A stretch of DNA of 64,000 bases from assembly GCA_014526335.1 (NCBI GenBank), contig JACTAT010000052.1, positions 5,325,221-5,389,220 on the forward strand, written 5' to 3'. Made by a program: the position numbers and the translations under genes. The notes below the pieces were generated by a model, which had not been told where the DNA came from, did no database searches, and saw nothing but the letters and a program-made list of their open reading frames with translations. Source of the DNA: Chrysaora quinquecirrha (taxonomy: Eukaryota; Cnidaria; Scyphozoa; Semaeostomeae; Pelagiidae). Below are positions 43,854-56,100 of the stretch, one piece after another (within the stretch, counting starts at the first letter, position 1; the number at the start of each line of letters is the position of its first letter).

Positions 43854-45003
43854 CTGCTTGTCAAGCAATGTTTTGCGACGTAGCAAAACGGTCAAATATA
43901 GCGGTCAAACACATTTTCATCGTTTGGCCCAGATTTTAGAAGCACAAGCAAGGTATTCGTGCATGCGCATTAGCAGTAACTTCGTTGTTCACAGGGTTTG
44001 ACAGCAATGTTTTTGGACAAGGCCAAATGGTGGAACATTTGTTGTAAAGCAATTTTAAATGTTAGACCGACAACGAACAAACTATTTTCATCCAACATCT
44101 GAAATCTGCTTTCAAGCGAAATGTTTGACCTCTTGGCCACTTCTAAAACCATTGCGCGTCCAATATTTTTTTTGCTTTCGTCAAGCAAATTTTTTTTGGA
44201 ATGTTTCAAAAACATCACGCCACAGATTTTTTCACTTTTGCTTGTCAAGCAATGTTTGAGCGTTTGGCCATCTGTCCAACATTACTTGTCAAACATTTTG
44301 ACCAACTTTGACAACTTGCGACATTTGAGCACCTAGCAACATTTCTTAGAAGCAAGGCGTTCTTGCTTGCGCATTAGCATAGCAATAACTTCGTTGTTCC
44401 AAAGTGTTTGACAGCAATTATTTTGGACATGGACAAACGGTCAAACATTTGTTGTAAAACAAAAAGCTATTTCAAATGTTGGACTAATCGTGTTTGATCG
44501 TTTGGCCAGGGCCTGAAGAAACAAACATTGTTTGTCAAGCATACAAAATTTGTTTATCAAGATTTATGTTTAAACGTAATTGACCACGTCACGAAACATG
44601 CTTGACAAGCAAAATTTGTTGCTTAACTCTTTCTCGTTCTTCTTTTTTGATCTCTTACTTTATGCAAGAAAACAATGTTTTTGGAGCACTGCTTCGCGAC
44701 GTGGCCAAACAGTTAACTCTTTGCATCACAAGCAACTTATAAATGTTTGACAAAAAATGTTTGATCGGCTCACACAAATAATTTTGACGTAGGCAAAATA
44801 TTTGTAACAAGTAATATTTGCGACATGGCCAAGCGGTCAAAGAGTTTGTTGGTAAAAACATTTCGAATATTTAAAAATAATTTTTGGAGGGGGCTTTGGG
44901 GGTATCAAACCCGAAAACACGGAAGAAAACTGGGACAAACCTGAAAACCTGGATGACCTTAGTTTCAACAACTGTTTTGAGAATTTTTACATTGATATCC
45001 TTT

Positions 45004-45827
45004 GTTTTTACCAGCAATGTTTGACCAACAATGTTCTCCAATGTTTGACCAACAACATTTGTGTAACAGTGTTCTACCAGCGACGGTTGATCTTGACCAA
45101 CAATGCTCACAAATGTTTGACCAACAGTGCTTGAACTTGAACCACAATCTTCTCAAATGTTTGACCAACATTTTTTATACCAGTAATGATTGACCAACAA
45201 TGTTCTCCAATGTTTGACCAACAGTGTTTGACCTTGAACCACAATCTTCTCAAATGTTTGACCAACATTTTTTATACCAGCAATGATTGACCAACAATGT
45301 TCTCCAATCTTTGACCAACAACATTTGCAGAACATTGTTTTACAAGCGACAGTTGATCTTAACCAACAATGCTTTCACATGTTTGACCAACAGTGTTTGA
45401 CCTGGAACCACAAATGTTTCAAAATGTTTGTCCAACAATGTTTGACCAACAATGTTCTCCAATGTTTCACCAACAACATTTGCGTAACAGTTATACCAGC
45501 AAAGGTTGACCTGTTTGACCAACAGTGTTTGACCTTGAACCACAAATGTTTTAAAATGTTTGTCCAATAATGTTTGACCAACAATGTTCTCCAATGTTTG
45601 ACCAACAACATTTGCATAACAGTTATACCAGCAAAGGTTGACCTGTTTGACCAACAGTGTTTGACCTTGAACCACAAATGTCTTAAACTGTTTGGCCAAC
45701 AATGTTTGACCAACAATGTTCTCCAATGTTTGACCAACAATGTTCTCCAATGTTTGACCAACAACATTTGCGTAACAGTTATACCAGCAAAGGTTGACCT
45801 GTTTGACCAACAGTGTTTGACCTTGAA
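45004..45827. repeat. TGTTTGACCAACA satellite, first block
   Basis: Imperfect units of AACAATGTTCTCCAATGTTTGACC and ACCTTGAACCACAAATG start abruptly at the truncated AGGGGGGCTTT element. The same left edge is present in the second block (47908). Confidence 0.9.
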
Positions 45828-47907
45828 GATCATGTGGCCGCAGGGTTTTTAAAGTGCAGTTGTACACAAAATGTGCAGTTCTAAAAATTTTTGTCCAGTT
45901 CTTGAAGATAAATTGTGCAGTTGAGAAGCTGGCATAAAACATACAGTAGTTCCCATTATTTTAAGCATTGTTGTCCTATACTAAATAATAAATGTTATAT
46001 TTTTTGCAAAATGGCCTGGTTTCATAGTTAGATTTTGCATATTCCAATCACGAAATGACCACCAGAGCGATTCTAGAGAGATTCTATTGGACTATAAGGA
46101 TAGTGTGCAGTTCTAAATTTTTCTTAAAAAAAAAACCTGTGTGGCTGCCTTTCCAACATTGCTTGTCAAACATTTCTTTTACTTTTGACCAATTTTGACA
46201 ACTTGCGACATTTCAACATCTAACAACACTTTGGGCCCTGACCAAACGATCAAACATTTGCAATTTGCTAATCAAGGACAATGTTTTTCCGTTTGGCCAC
46301 ATCACAAAACATTGCTCGTCCAACATTTTTTGCTTGATAAAGGCATTTGCTGAGCGAATTCTGCTTTTCCAAGGGGGGGGGGACTCACTATGAATACATG
46401 ACGGGGGGTCAGACACAGGCTCTCCCCAAAAAACCCAACAATACACATATTTCAGGAATTTCATACCCCAAAAATATACCAAACAATCTTCGTATGTCTC
46501 TCCGTATCAGGATTTTCACCTTCAATAAGGCTCCCCTGACACCCTATTCAACTGACCCAACCCAGCAAAACACTCTCTTGTTCAGAATATCTGTACTTTG
46601 TCGTGAGTTTTCTTGATTTTTGTGAATTAATCCAAAATTATACCAATTTCACTAAATAGAAGACCAAAATTAAACTAAATTCCATTTTTCAGTACCTACC
46701 CAAAGTGTCTGACCCCCCACCATCACTTACCTGTAGCGATAGCAAGTCCCCCTCTGGGCTGCTTGTCAAGCAATGTTTTGCGACGTAGCAAAACGGTCAA
46801 ATATAGCGGTCAAACACATTTTCATCGTTTGGCCCAGATTTTAGAAGCACAAGCAAGGTATTCGTGCATGCGCATTAGCAGTAACTTCGTTGTTCACAGG
46901 GTTTGACAGCAATGTTTTTGGACAAGGCCAAATGGTGGAACATTTGTTGTAAAGCAATTTTAAATGTTAGACCGACAACGAACAAACTATTTTCATCCAA
47001 CATCTGAAATCTGCTTTCAAGCGAAATGTTTGACCTCTTGGCCACTTCTAAAACCATTGCGCGTCCAATATTTTTTGCTTTCGTCAAGCAAATTTTTTGG
47101 AATGTTTCAAAACATCACGCCACAGATTTTTTCACTTTTGCTTGTCAAGCAATGTTTGAGCGTTTGGCCATCTGTCCAACATTACTTGTCAAACATTTTG
47201 ACCAACTTTGACAACTTGCGACATTTGAGCACCTAGCAACATTTCTTAGAAGCAAGGCGTTCTTGCTTGCGCATTAGCATAGCAATAACTTCGTTGTTCC
47301 AAAGTGTTTGACAGCAATTATTTTGGACATGGACAAACGGTCAAACATTTGTTGTAAAACAAAAAGCTATTTCAAATGTTGGACTAATCGTGTTTGATCG
47401 TTTGGCCAGGGCCTGAAGAAACAAACATTGTTTGTCAAGCATACAAAATTTGTTTATCAAGATTTATGTTTAAACGTAATTGACCACGTCACGAAACATG
47501 CTTGACAAGCAAAATTTGTTGCTTAACTCTTTCTCGTTCTTCTTTTTTGATCTCTTACTTTATGCAAGAAAACAATGTTTTTGGAGCACTGCTTCGCGAC
47601 GTGGCCAAACAGTTAACTCTTTGCATCACAAGCAACTTATAAATGTTTGACAAAAAATGTTTGATCGGCTCACACAAATAATTTTGACGTAGGCAAAATA
47701 TTTGTAACAAGTAATATTTGCGACATGGCCAAGCGGTCAAAGAGTTTGTTGGTAAAAACATTTCGAATATTTAAAAATAATTTTTGGAGGGGGGCTTTGG
47801 GGGGTATCAAAACCCGAAAACACGGAAGAAAACTGGGACAAACCCGAAAACCTGGATGACCTTAGTTTCAACAACTGTTTTGAGAATTTTTACATTGATA
47901 TCCTTTG

Positions 47908-49640
47908 TTTTTACCAGCAATGTTTGACCAACAATGTTCTCCAATGTTTGACCAACAACATTTGTGTAACAGTGTTCTACCAGCGACGGTTGATCTTGAC
48001 CAACAATGCTCACAAATGTTTGACCAACAGTGCTTGAACTTGAACCACAATCTTCTCAAATGTTTGACCAACATTTTTTATACCAGTAATGATTGACCAA
48101 CAATGTTCTCCAATGTTTGACCAACAGTGTTTGACCTTGAACCACAATCTTCTCAAATGTTTGACCAACATTTTTATACCAGCAATGATTGACCAACAAT
48201 GTTCTCAATCTTTGACCAACAACATTTGCAGAACATTGTTTTACAAGCGACAGTTGATCTTAACCAACAATGCTTTCACATGTTTGACCAACAGTGTTTG
48301 ACCTGGAACCACAAATGTTTCAAAATGTTTGTCCAACAATGTTTGACCAACAATGTTCTCCAATGTTTCACCAACAACATTTGCGTAACAGTTATACCAG
48401 CAAAGGTTGACCTGTTTGACCAACAGTGTTTGACCTTGAACCACAAATGTTTTAAAATGTTTGTCCAATAATGTTTGACCAACAATGTTCTCCAATGTTT
48501 GACCAACAACATTTGCATAACAGTTATACCAGCAAAGGTTGACCTGTTTGACCAACAGTGTTTGACCTTGAACCACAAATGTCTTAAACTGTTTGGCCAA
48601 CAATGTTTGACCAACAATGTTCTCCAATGTTTGACCAACAATGTTCTCCAATGTTTGACCAACAACATTTGCGTAACAGTTATACCAGCAAAGGTTGACC
48701 TGTTTGACCAACAGTGTTTGACCTTGAACCACAAATGTCTTAAACTGTTTGGCCAACAATGTTTGACCAACAATGTTCTCCAATGTTTGACCAACAACAT
48801 TTGCGTAACAGTTATACCAGCAAAGGTTGACCTGTTTGACCAACAGTGTTTGACCTTGAACCACAAATGTTTCAAAATGTTTGTCCAACAATGTTTGACC
48901 AACAATGTTCTCCAATGTTTCACCAACAACATTTGCATAACAGTTATACCAGCAAAGGTTGACCTGTTTGACCAACAGTGTTTGACCTTGAACCACAAAT
49001 GTCTTAAACTGTTTGGCCAACAATGTTTGACCAACAATGTTCTCCAATGTTTGACCAACAATGTTCTCCAATGTTTGACCAACAACATTTGCGTAACAGT
49101 TATACCAGCAAAGGTTGACCTGTTTGACCAACAGTGTTTGACCTTGAACCACAAATGTCTTAAACTGTTTGGCAAACAATGTTTGACCAACAATGTTCTC
49201 CAATGTTTGACCAACAACATTTGCGTAACAGTTATACCAGCAAAGGTTGACCTGTTTGACCAACAGTGTTTGACCTTGAACCACAAATGTCTTAAAATGT
49301 TTGGCCAACAATGTTTGACCAACAATGTTCTCCAATGTTTGACCAACAATGTTCTCCAATGTTTGACCAACAACATTTGCATAACAGTTATACCAGCAAA
49401 GGTTGACCTTAACCAACAATGCTGTCAAATGTTTGACCAACAGTGTTTGACCTTAAATCTCAATGTTCCAAAATGTTTGGGCAACAATGTTTGACCATGA
49501 ACCACAATGTTCTGCCAACAATGTTTGACCAGCAGTGTTGGACTCAACCAACATTGTTCTCGAGTTTGAACAACATTTGACCAACAATGGTGTCAAATGT
49601 TTATACAAATTTTGACAAACAAGCAACTTCGCATTGTAGA
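47908..49640. repeat. TGTTTGACCAACA satellite, second block with 132/156-bp units
   Basis: GTTATACCAGCAAAGGTTGACC occurs at 48391, 48523, 48679, 48811, 48943, 49099, 49231 and 49387, so spacings are 132, 156, 132, 132, 156, 132 and 156. The 156-bp form has one extra 24-bp module. The array degrades after about 49440. Since all lengths are multiples of 12, three frames stay open for 339-399 codons; I treat these as non-coding. Confidence 0.93.
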
Positions 49641-50188
49641 CCAATTGCCATTCAGGACGCTCTCAGGAAAACAATAGACAATTAATCAACACAACTTTCA
49701 GATTTTGAAATGCATAAAAATTTTGTATATAGCAGTTAATTTCAAACAAATGTGTGCATATTACTCAGGATTAGCTTACGCAACGGACAGGTACAAGAAA
49801 CCACACACCACTAGCAAATTCACTAAGTACAGAACATGAAAATTACAAGATTTTGCCACAGATAACACCAAAATCTTAGGCCAAAATCAAGCAAAGGAAT
49901 ATTGTCTTTTCTTTTAATTTCTCACCAAGTTTCACTAATCTGTCTTTATTTTCCACAAAATTTAGGCCTACAAGTTAAAGAGCAAGATTCCTATCGTTTC
50001 AAACACTTCTAAAATTTGGCAGATAGATCAATTACTTGACAAATTAGCCATCACAAAGCCTTTATTAAATTCAGAATTATTAAAAGCCCAAGCTAGGCCC
50101 GAATTATATTATCACGCCAGTTGTATGAAAGTTCTTTACAAAGCAAAGCAGCAAGTTTTTCTTCTGAAAGTCATTGTCTATAAATAAT
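49641..50188. other. 3' flank of PEPCK, no other gene
   Basis: A minus-strand AATAAA (50061-50066 on the plus strand as TTTATT) lies about 125 bp past the PEPCK stop and is a plausible poly(A) signal. Another AATAAA overlaps the stop codon itself. The rest shows nothing. Confidence 0.5.
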
Positions 50189-53100
50189 TTATTCTTTAAT
50201 GTTGTTGATGCGTTCCTGGAGGGCATTGTATTGGTTCCACATTTCCTGGGGAAGATCTTCATTGAACTGATCTTCAAAGTACTTCTTCAACGATACGAGT
50301 TCTTCCTTCCAGTATTTCTTTGGGATGGACATCAGTCCTTCCATATCGAGTTCACCAAGGCCATTGATGTTGATGGAATCTGGTTTTGGGACCCAACCAA
50401 TTTCGGATCTTTTGGCATTGTCAACGTGATTTGTACGATTAAAGATCCATTCAAGCACACGGCAATTCTCACCAAAACCTACAAGAAACAGGATGCAGGG
50501 ATGAGTTGTCTGCCCGAAATTTCAAATTGTGAAAAAAAGGGGAAACACCCCAACAAACTCTGCTGGATGTTCAAAGTTGGGTTGGCATTGTAGATAATTG
50601 ATGTAGACAGTCTTGCATGAAGAATAAATTAAATTTGAAAATTGTGAAAACAGCAAACACCTCTAGACACGCAAGCTTTTTTGTCTGACACTCCTCAGAG
50701 TGAAAACATCTGAAACAGACCAAAACAATTGTCTAAGGGGGAGTTTGTACCCAGATGTGGATCGAAATGCATCATTTTGAAAGTGAGTGAAAACAAATTG
50801 GCATTGTGTGCACAATACCACTAAATACAAGATAATGCCAATTCAGCTTCACTTTCTGCTCAGCTGCATTTAGATCCACCTGTCAGTATTAATTCCGTGG
50901 CCCCAAAACCATATTACTTAAGATTTGAATTCAGCACCTTATTTTGTATATGAGGCAGATTTCTTGGTCCAGCCTCTACAATGTTGTCTGTATGGATTGG
51001 AATGGAAAAGAACTGAGAGGGAAATTTCCACCCCAAGTGATTTCTCATAGTCAATCCTTATAATATCAACCATCATTAATTTTAAAATTTTTCGACAATA
51101 CAAAAGAATATTGTCTGGCGTAAAAGCAAGAAAGTTTGTCCTAGCACAAAAGTTAAAGTGCTCAATCTGAATTGGACATCACAATTTTCGTACGAACCAA
51201 TTTCTGTTTATTAAGATGTATTTGGTAAGCATTCTAGATTTTCAGATTTCCATGTAGATTGCTGAATATTCTCCTTGCAAACGATGGAATTGAATGTAAT
51301 GAAAATATTTCTTACAAACAATTTGACAATACCCATTACCTCAACTAGCCAGGGTCAAAAAAATTAGAAAGGAATGAAATCTTACCATCAATATTAATCA
51401 CAGGCTAGAAACTAGATGTATAAAAGCACTAGGAACTGACAAATTAACCAGAATGAAACAGTAGATACATACCAGGCCACATGAATTTGCCACTGGCATC
51501 TTTCCTGAACCAGTTGACATGGAAAATCTGTGGCAATTTCGCTCCTGGTCGTTTTCCAATATTCAGCCAATGTTGGATGTAATGGCCAGCATTGTAACCA
51601 AAGAATGGTCTCATTGCAAATGGATCACGCATCACAACTCTGCTTTTGTGTTCTGCAGCAGCAGTTGCCTCAGAGCACATGGATGAAGCAACAAAGACAC
51701 CATGGTTCCAATCAAAGGACTCATAGACAAGTGGGACACCTTCTGGACGTCTTCCACCAAAGATGATGGCTGAAATTGGCACACCCTTTTGGCTCTCCCA
51801 TTCTGGGTCCATAATTGGGCAGTTCTTTGCTGGGGCACAGAATCTGGAGTTGGGATGGGCAGCTTTTGTGGAGCCACCAGCCTTCCAGTTCGTCTCTCTG
51901 AGCCAAGATGTAACTTCTACCTTGCTAAGATCAACTTCTTTCTCCAAACCTTGAAAGAAAGGCCAATTGTAAAAAAAACTGTTTAATCCTCTACAACTCA
52001 AAGAGTAAGACAACAGGTCATAGTAAGCTAAGTGGTCTTTTCTTCTTTTTTCTGTTATTTTCACGTTGCTGGTGCTTGGTGACCATTTTAAATGTCGTTA
52101 GATATAAGCTTCATAGATGTCTTGATGCTTAATTGATTGTGGGGTTTTCAAGATTTACATCCACATTCATTTTGCAGACTTTGCACAAAATAAAATTCAG
52201 GGAGGTTCAATAGTGTTGTTCAGTTTTGAATTTTCATGTATTATTTCATCGAGTCCATGTCTTTAACTTTCGAAATTTGTCAGAAAAATTTTTGTGTGGC
52301 ATTCTACATTGACAACAAACTGATTCAGAATTTAAAAGTATCTTTTAACCTTACCTTCCCAGAAAAATCCCCCATCACTAGTATGTGCAGTATTAGTAAA
52401 GACACTGTCCTTCTTCAATGACTCCATGGCCATAGGGTTTGTGTCGTGGGAGGTTCCAGGGGAAACGCCAAAGAATCCAGCTTCAGGGTTAATGGCTCTC
52501 AAGTTGCCTTCTTCATCAAATTTCATCCAGGCAATATCATCACCAACGCACTCAATTTTCCATCCAGGGATTGTTGGTGTCATCATAGCTAGGTTTGTCT
52601 TTCCACATGCGCTTGGGAAAGCTGCTGTGATGTATTTCTTTTCACCATATGGATTGGTTATCCCCATAATCTAGAGAACAGTAATGAATAATCATTACTT
52701 GAAACCCTAATACAGAAAATATCAAGCTAGCGGCAATAGTCAACGTAATAATCATCTGTTAATTAAAATATTGATTTCCCAAGATCTCTAATGGAAACAT
52801 TTTATGCTTCCCTGAGAAGTAAACTGCCTAAAAAGATACATGGCATTGTGGTCTAATACAGCTGGCTTGCTGCTGGCTTCAGCAAGGTTACCTTGTTCTA
52901 AGCATCAGCAATGGTAGCATCAAGGCCAAGGTTGAGGTTTCCTTGGTTTATCTGACTTAAAAGGTCTTAGCAACTAGCATCAAATATACCATTTCACTAT
53001 CATTGCTGCCACAAAAAACCTAGAGCCTGCCAGTAGACAACCTTGACAAAAGGCTGCCATTAGGGGACGTATTTGAACTTTCAATACGCAAAATTGTTGG

Positions 53101-56100
53101 ATACCACTTTCTCTCTAACTAGCATTAGTCTTCATGCAAACCTGCAGGCTGAATTTTAACTGATTCTGAGGTTTTAAGGTGAAGATAGTAAACACAAGTT
53201 TGATGTTTGAAAACAGTTTCATTTTAAACCACAAAATGAACCTAAATCTCATAAAATTCTCCAAGTTTATAAAATGCTGAAAAGTTATCCGTAACAAAAT
53301 TCAAGGTGCTACATTTGAATGAAGCAGCATAAACTTAATATTGCAATAATGCAAGTGCAAGAGTATAAAAAAACCTACCAACATGTGTTCTGCAAGCCAT
53401 CCTTCATCTCTTGCCAAAGTTGAGGCAATACGAAGAGCAAAACACTTCTTTCCAAGCAACGAGTTGCCACCATAACCACTTCCAAATGAGATGATTTCCT
53501 TTCTCTTTGGGAAATGTGTAATGATAGTCTTCTCTGGGTTGCAAGGCCAGTTGTACGGGTCTGGTTCACAAGGCAATGGCTTGCCAACAGAGTGCATGCA
53601 TTTTACAAAGGTTTCAGAGCCATCTTTGAGCACATCAAGCACTGCTTGTCCCATGCGTGTCATGATTCTCATGCAGGTGACAACATATGGGGAATCTGTG
53701 AGCTCAATACCATATTTGGAGAGGGGTGAGCCAACTGGACCCATGCTGAATGGGATGAGGTACATGGTTCGTCCTAGAAAAAAATTTACAATTAATTGCT
53801 GCATGAAATATGTCATGAATCATAGCATAACAGCATGTTGTCTTTAACAATTTTACTATGTATGCTATCCCTCTAACACCATAAAAATTACCTCCAGCCA
53901 AGTTACTGTAAGCTTTTCACTGCCAAACATAGCTTAAAATTACCTGAAATCCTGCTACAATTTACCTTCAAAGCTCATTTGTTGGAAATGCTTTAACTCG
54001 TCAAAGAATGCAATTGATAAATGCAGCAAAAAGGTAACACTGAAGGAACAAGTGCTAAAAACTACTTTTACAATGACAATGCATAACTTTGTTCAAATGC
54101 TCTCAACATTTTAGAAATCAATATCTTCTCAAGATAGCAAATTTTTCTGCTTTCTTCAGTCAAATGCAATTTATTTGAAAATTCCATCGTTCCGGTATAC
54201 TGTAAATTCTAGAATAAGCCCCCGGGGGCTTATTTGCAAAAATGAACTTTGCTGTGAGGGCTTACTTGAGGGGAGGGCTCAAGTTCAATGGTTCAAGAGG
54301 GTTGTCCAAAGAATAGCAGAGAGAAAAATCTATACTCTTTTATCATAATCTGCTGTTTTCCAACAGCAAATGGCCGATTATTGGTTGAATTGATAGTAAA
54401 ACCTGTTGGGATTAACTTGTTAAGTATTTTAATTAGTTGAAAGATGCATTAGACAGAAACAAATTTATGAACCCTTCGAATAATCCCCCATGGGGGCTTA
54501 TTTGAGTAGAGGGTTTATTTGCAAAAATGAATGCTTAGGTGGGGGCTTATTTGAGGGGAGGGCTTATTTGATGGCGGGGGCTTATTTGAGGATTAGCAGC
54601 AGTGTCATGTTGCAAAAGCACATGTATTTTCAAGTGTTTTTGTCACCTCTTGTACTGTCATATCAGATGTTTATTTTCATGCTTTCCTGATAGCTCAAAA
54701 GTTCTTTTGAAACAATGTGATTGCAAACACAATTATGATATAAACTTGCAATTTTTGCACTGCCTTTTTATTAGTCTGATTTGCTCACAAAAATATCAAC
54801 ATTATCATACCTCTCATGCATCCATCAAAGAGATTGCCAAGTTTAGCATCCATGTCATCAATGCTCGACCAATGGCCTAGAGTTCCAACAACTCCATCCT
54901 TTGCAATTGGGATACTCTCCCTCTTGCTTTCAGTGCAAATAACAGTTTTTGATTCAACACGAGCAACATCGGCAGGATTTGTTCTTGCAATATAGCTAAA
55001 AAATTGATTTATTTAAATAGTTTATATTTCTTGTTTAGTCAGTCCTTGTGGCAAAATGTCCATTAGCCTAGTGTGTTTCCATTTACTATCCGTTACCCCC
55101 CTGTGGAAGATGTGAATCTGAGGGGTTGGCAAAAATGTAAATCCTCAGAGTGATGGTTTTTATTGATGAAAATCCGAGGGTAGAAGGTAGAAAGTAATAA
55201 TAAATCTGCGGGGCAGAAGAAAATTTCTTTTGATTTTCTGAAGGGCAAGGAAAGACATTGATGTCTTCCACACTCATTTTTGCTTTTACATATGAATTCC
55301 GGGGGTATAAAACACCTTGCAAATCCGAGGGTTAATTGAAGCTCTATTTGTCTTCCACAGGGAGGGGGGGGCTAACGGATAGTAAATGGAAACACACCTA
55401 TCAGCCAATGTCATGTGAATTCAGATTGGGAGTTTACTATTGGTGGTGCTCATTTGCCATGCAAATCTGGGGAGGTACACCTTGCAATGAAGAGCGAGTT
55501 GGTAGGGGGTTTACAGCTTCTCCATATGCTGATACAGAGCACCCCGTACACAGTACAACAGGCTTAAAACCAAACTGGTTAGGTACAAACGCCAAATGGT
55601 TCACATGAAAAATCAAAACCACAAAATGTACACGTGATAACTGGTACACAGGTGCATTGTCAGTTATACTGACTCAAACACTTGCAGAAAAGCTGATACA
55701 CTGGTACATTGAACACAGCTGTCACTTTCCTACACCAAAAAATTAACGGCCACAGTGGCAGGGAGACATTTTAGTGCTGAGAACTCAAATATAAGGAGCA
55801 CAGCATCCCTTTGTTCAAAAGCTAAATCTGAAAATTATTACTGTTATTTCAAGTTTGCTTTTAACTATTTAACATTTCAGTGGACATTATTCTAGTACTT
55901 TGCCTTGTTACTGTCTTTACAATTTCTTAAGCTGTCTTTTTATAAGGAACACCTAGGAACTTGAGGTAAAAAATTCCAAAAGAACTTAGGAACTATCAAA
56001 GCTTGGGTGAAAAATCAAGAATAACTTTTTTTAAGAACATAGAAAGTTTGTACAAATAAAATACAAAAAAAAATTGTACTTCCCAAAAAGACGAGACATC

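Larger units (their letters stand above)
42924..48729. repeat. 2.9-kb tandem segmental duplication
   Basis: Copy 1 is 42924-45827 and copy 2 is 45828-about 48729, both starting GATCATGTGGCCGCAGGG. They stay in register (offset 2903-2904 at both ends) and differ mainly by homopolymer length, for example the G run near 43470 versus 46372. Each copy holds GTTTGACC-family MITEs, a 385-bp GGGGGACTC-ended element, the AGGGGGGCTTT fragment and satellite units. No gene inside is supported. Confidence 0.93.

Noticed and set aside
48241..49494. ORFs of 399, 368 and 339 codons
   Set aside because: They lie on both strands of a satellite with unit lengths divisible by 3; all frames are equally open, so this is repetition and not coding.
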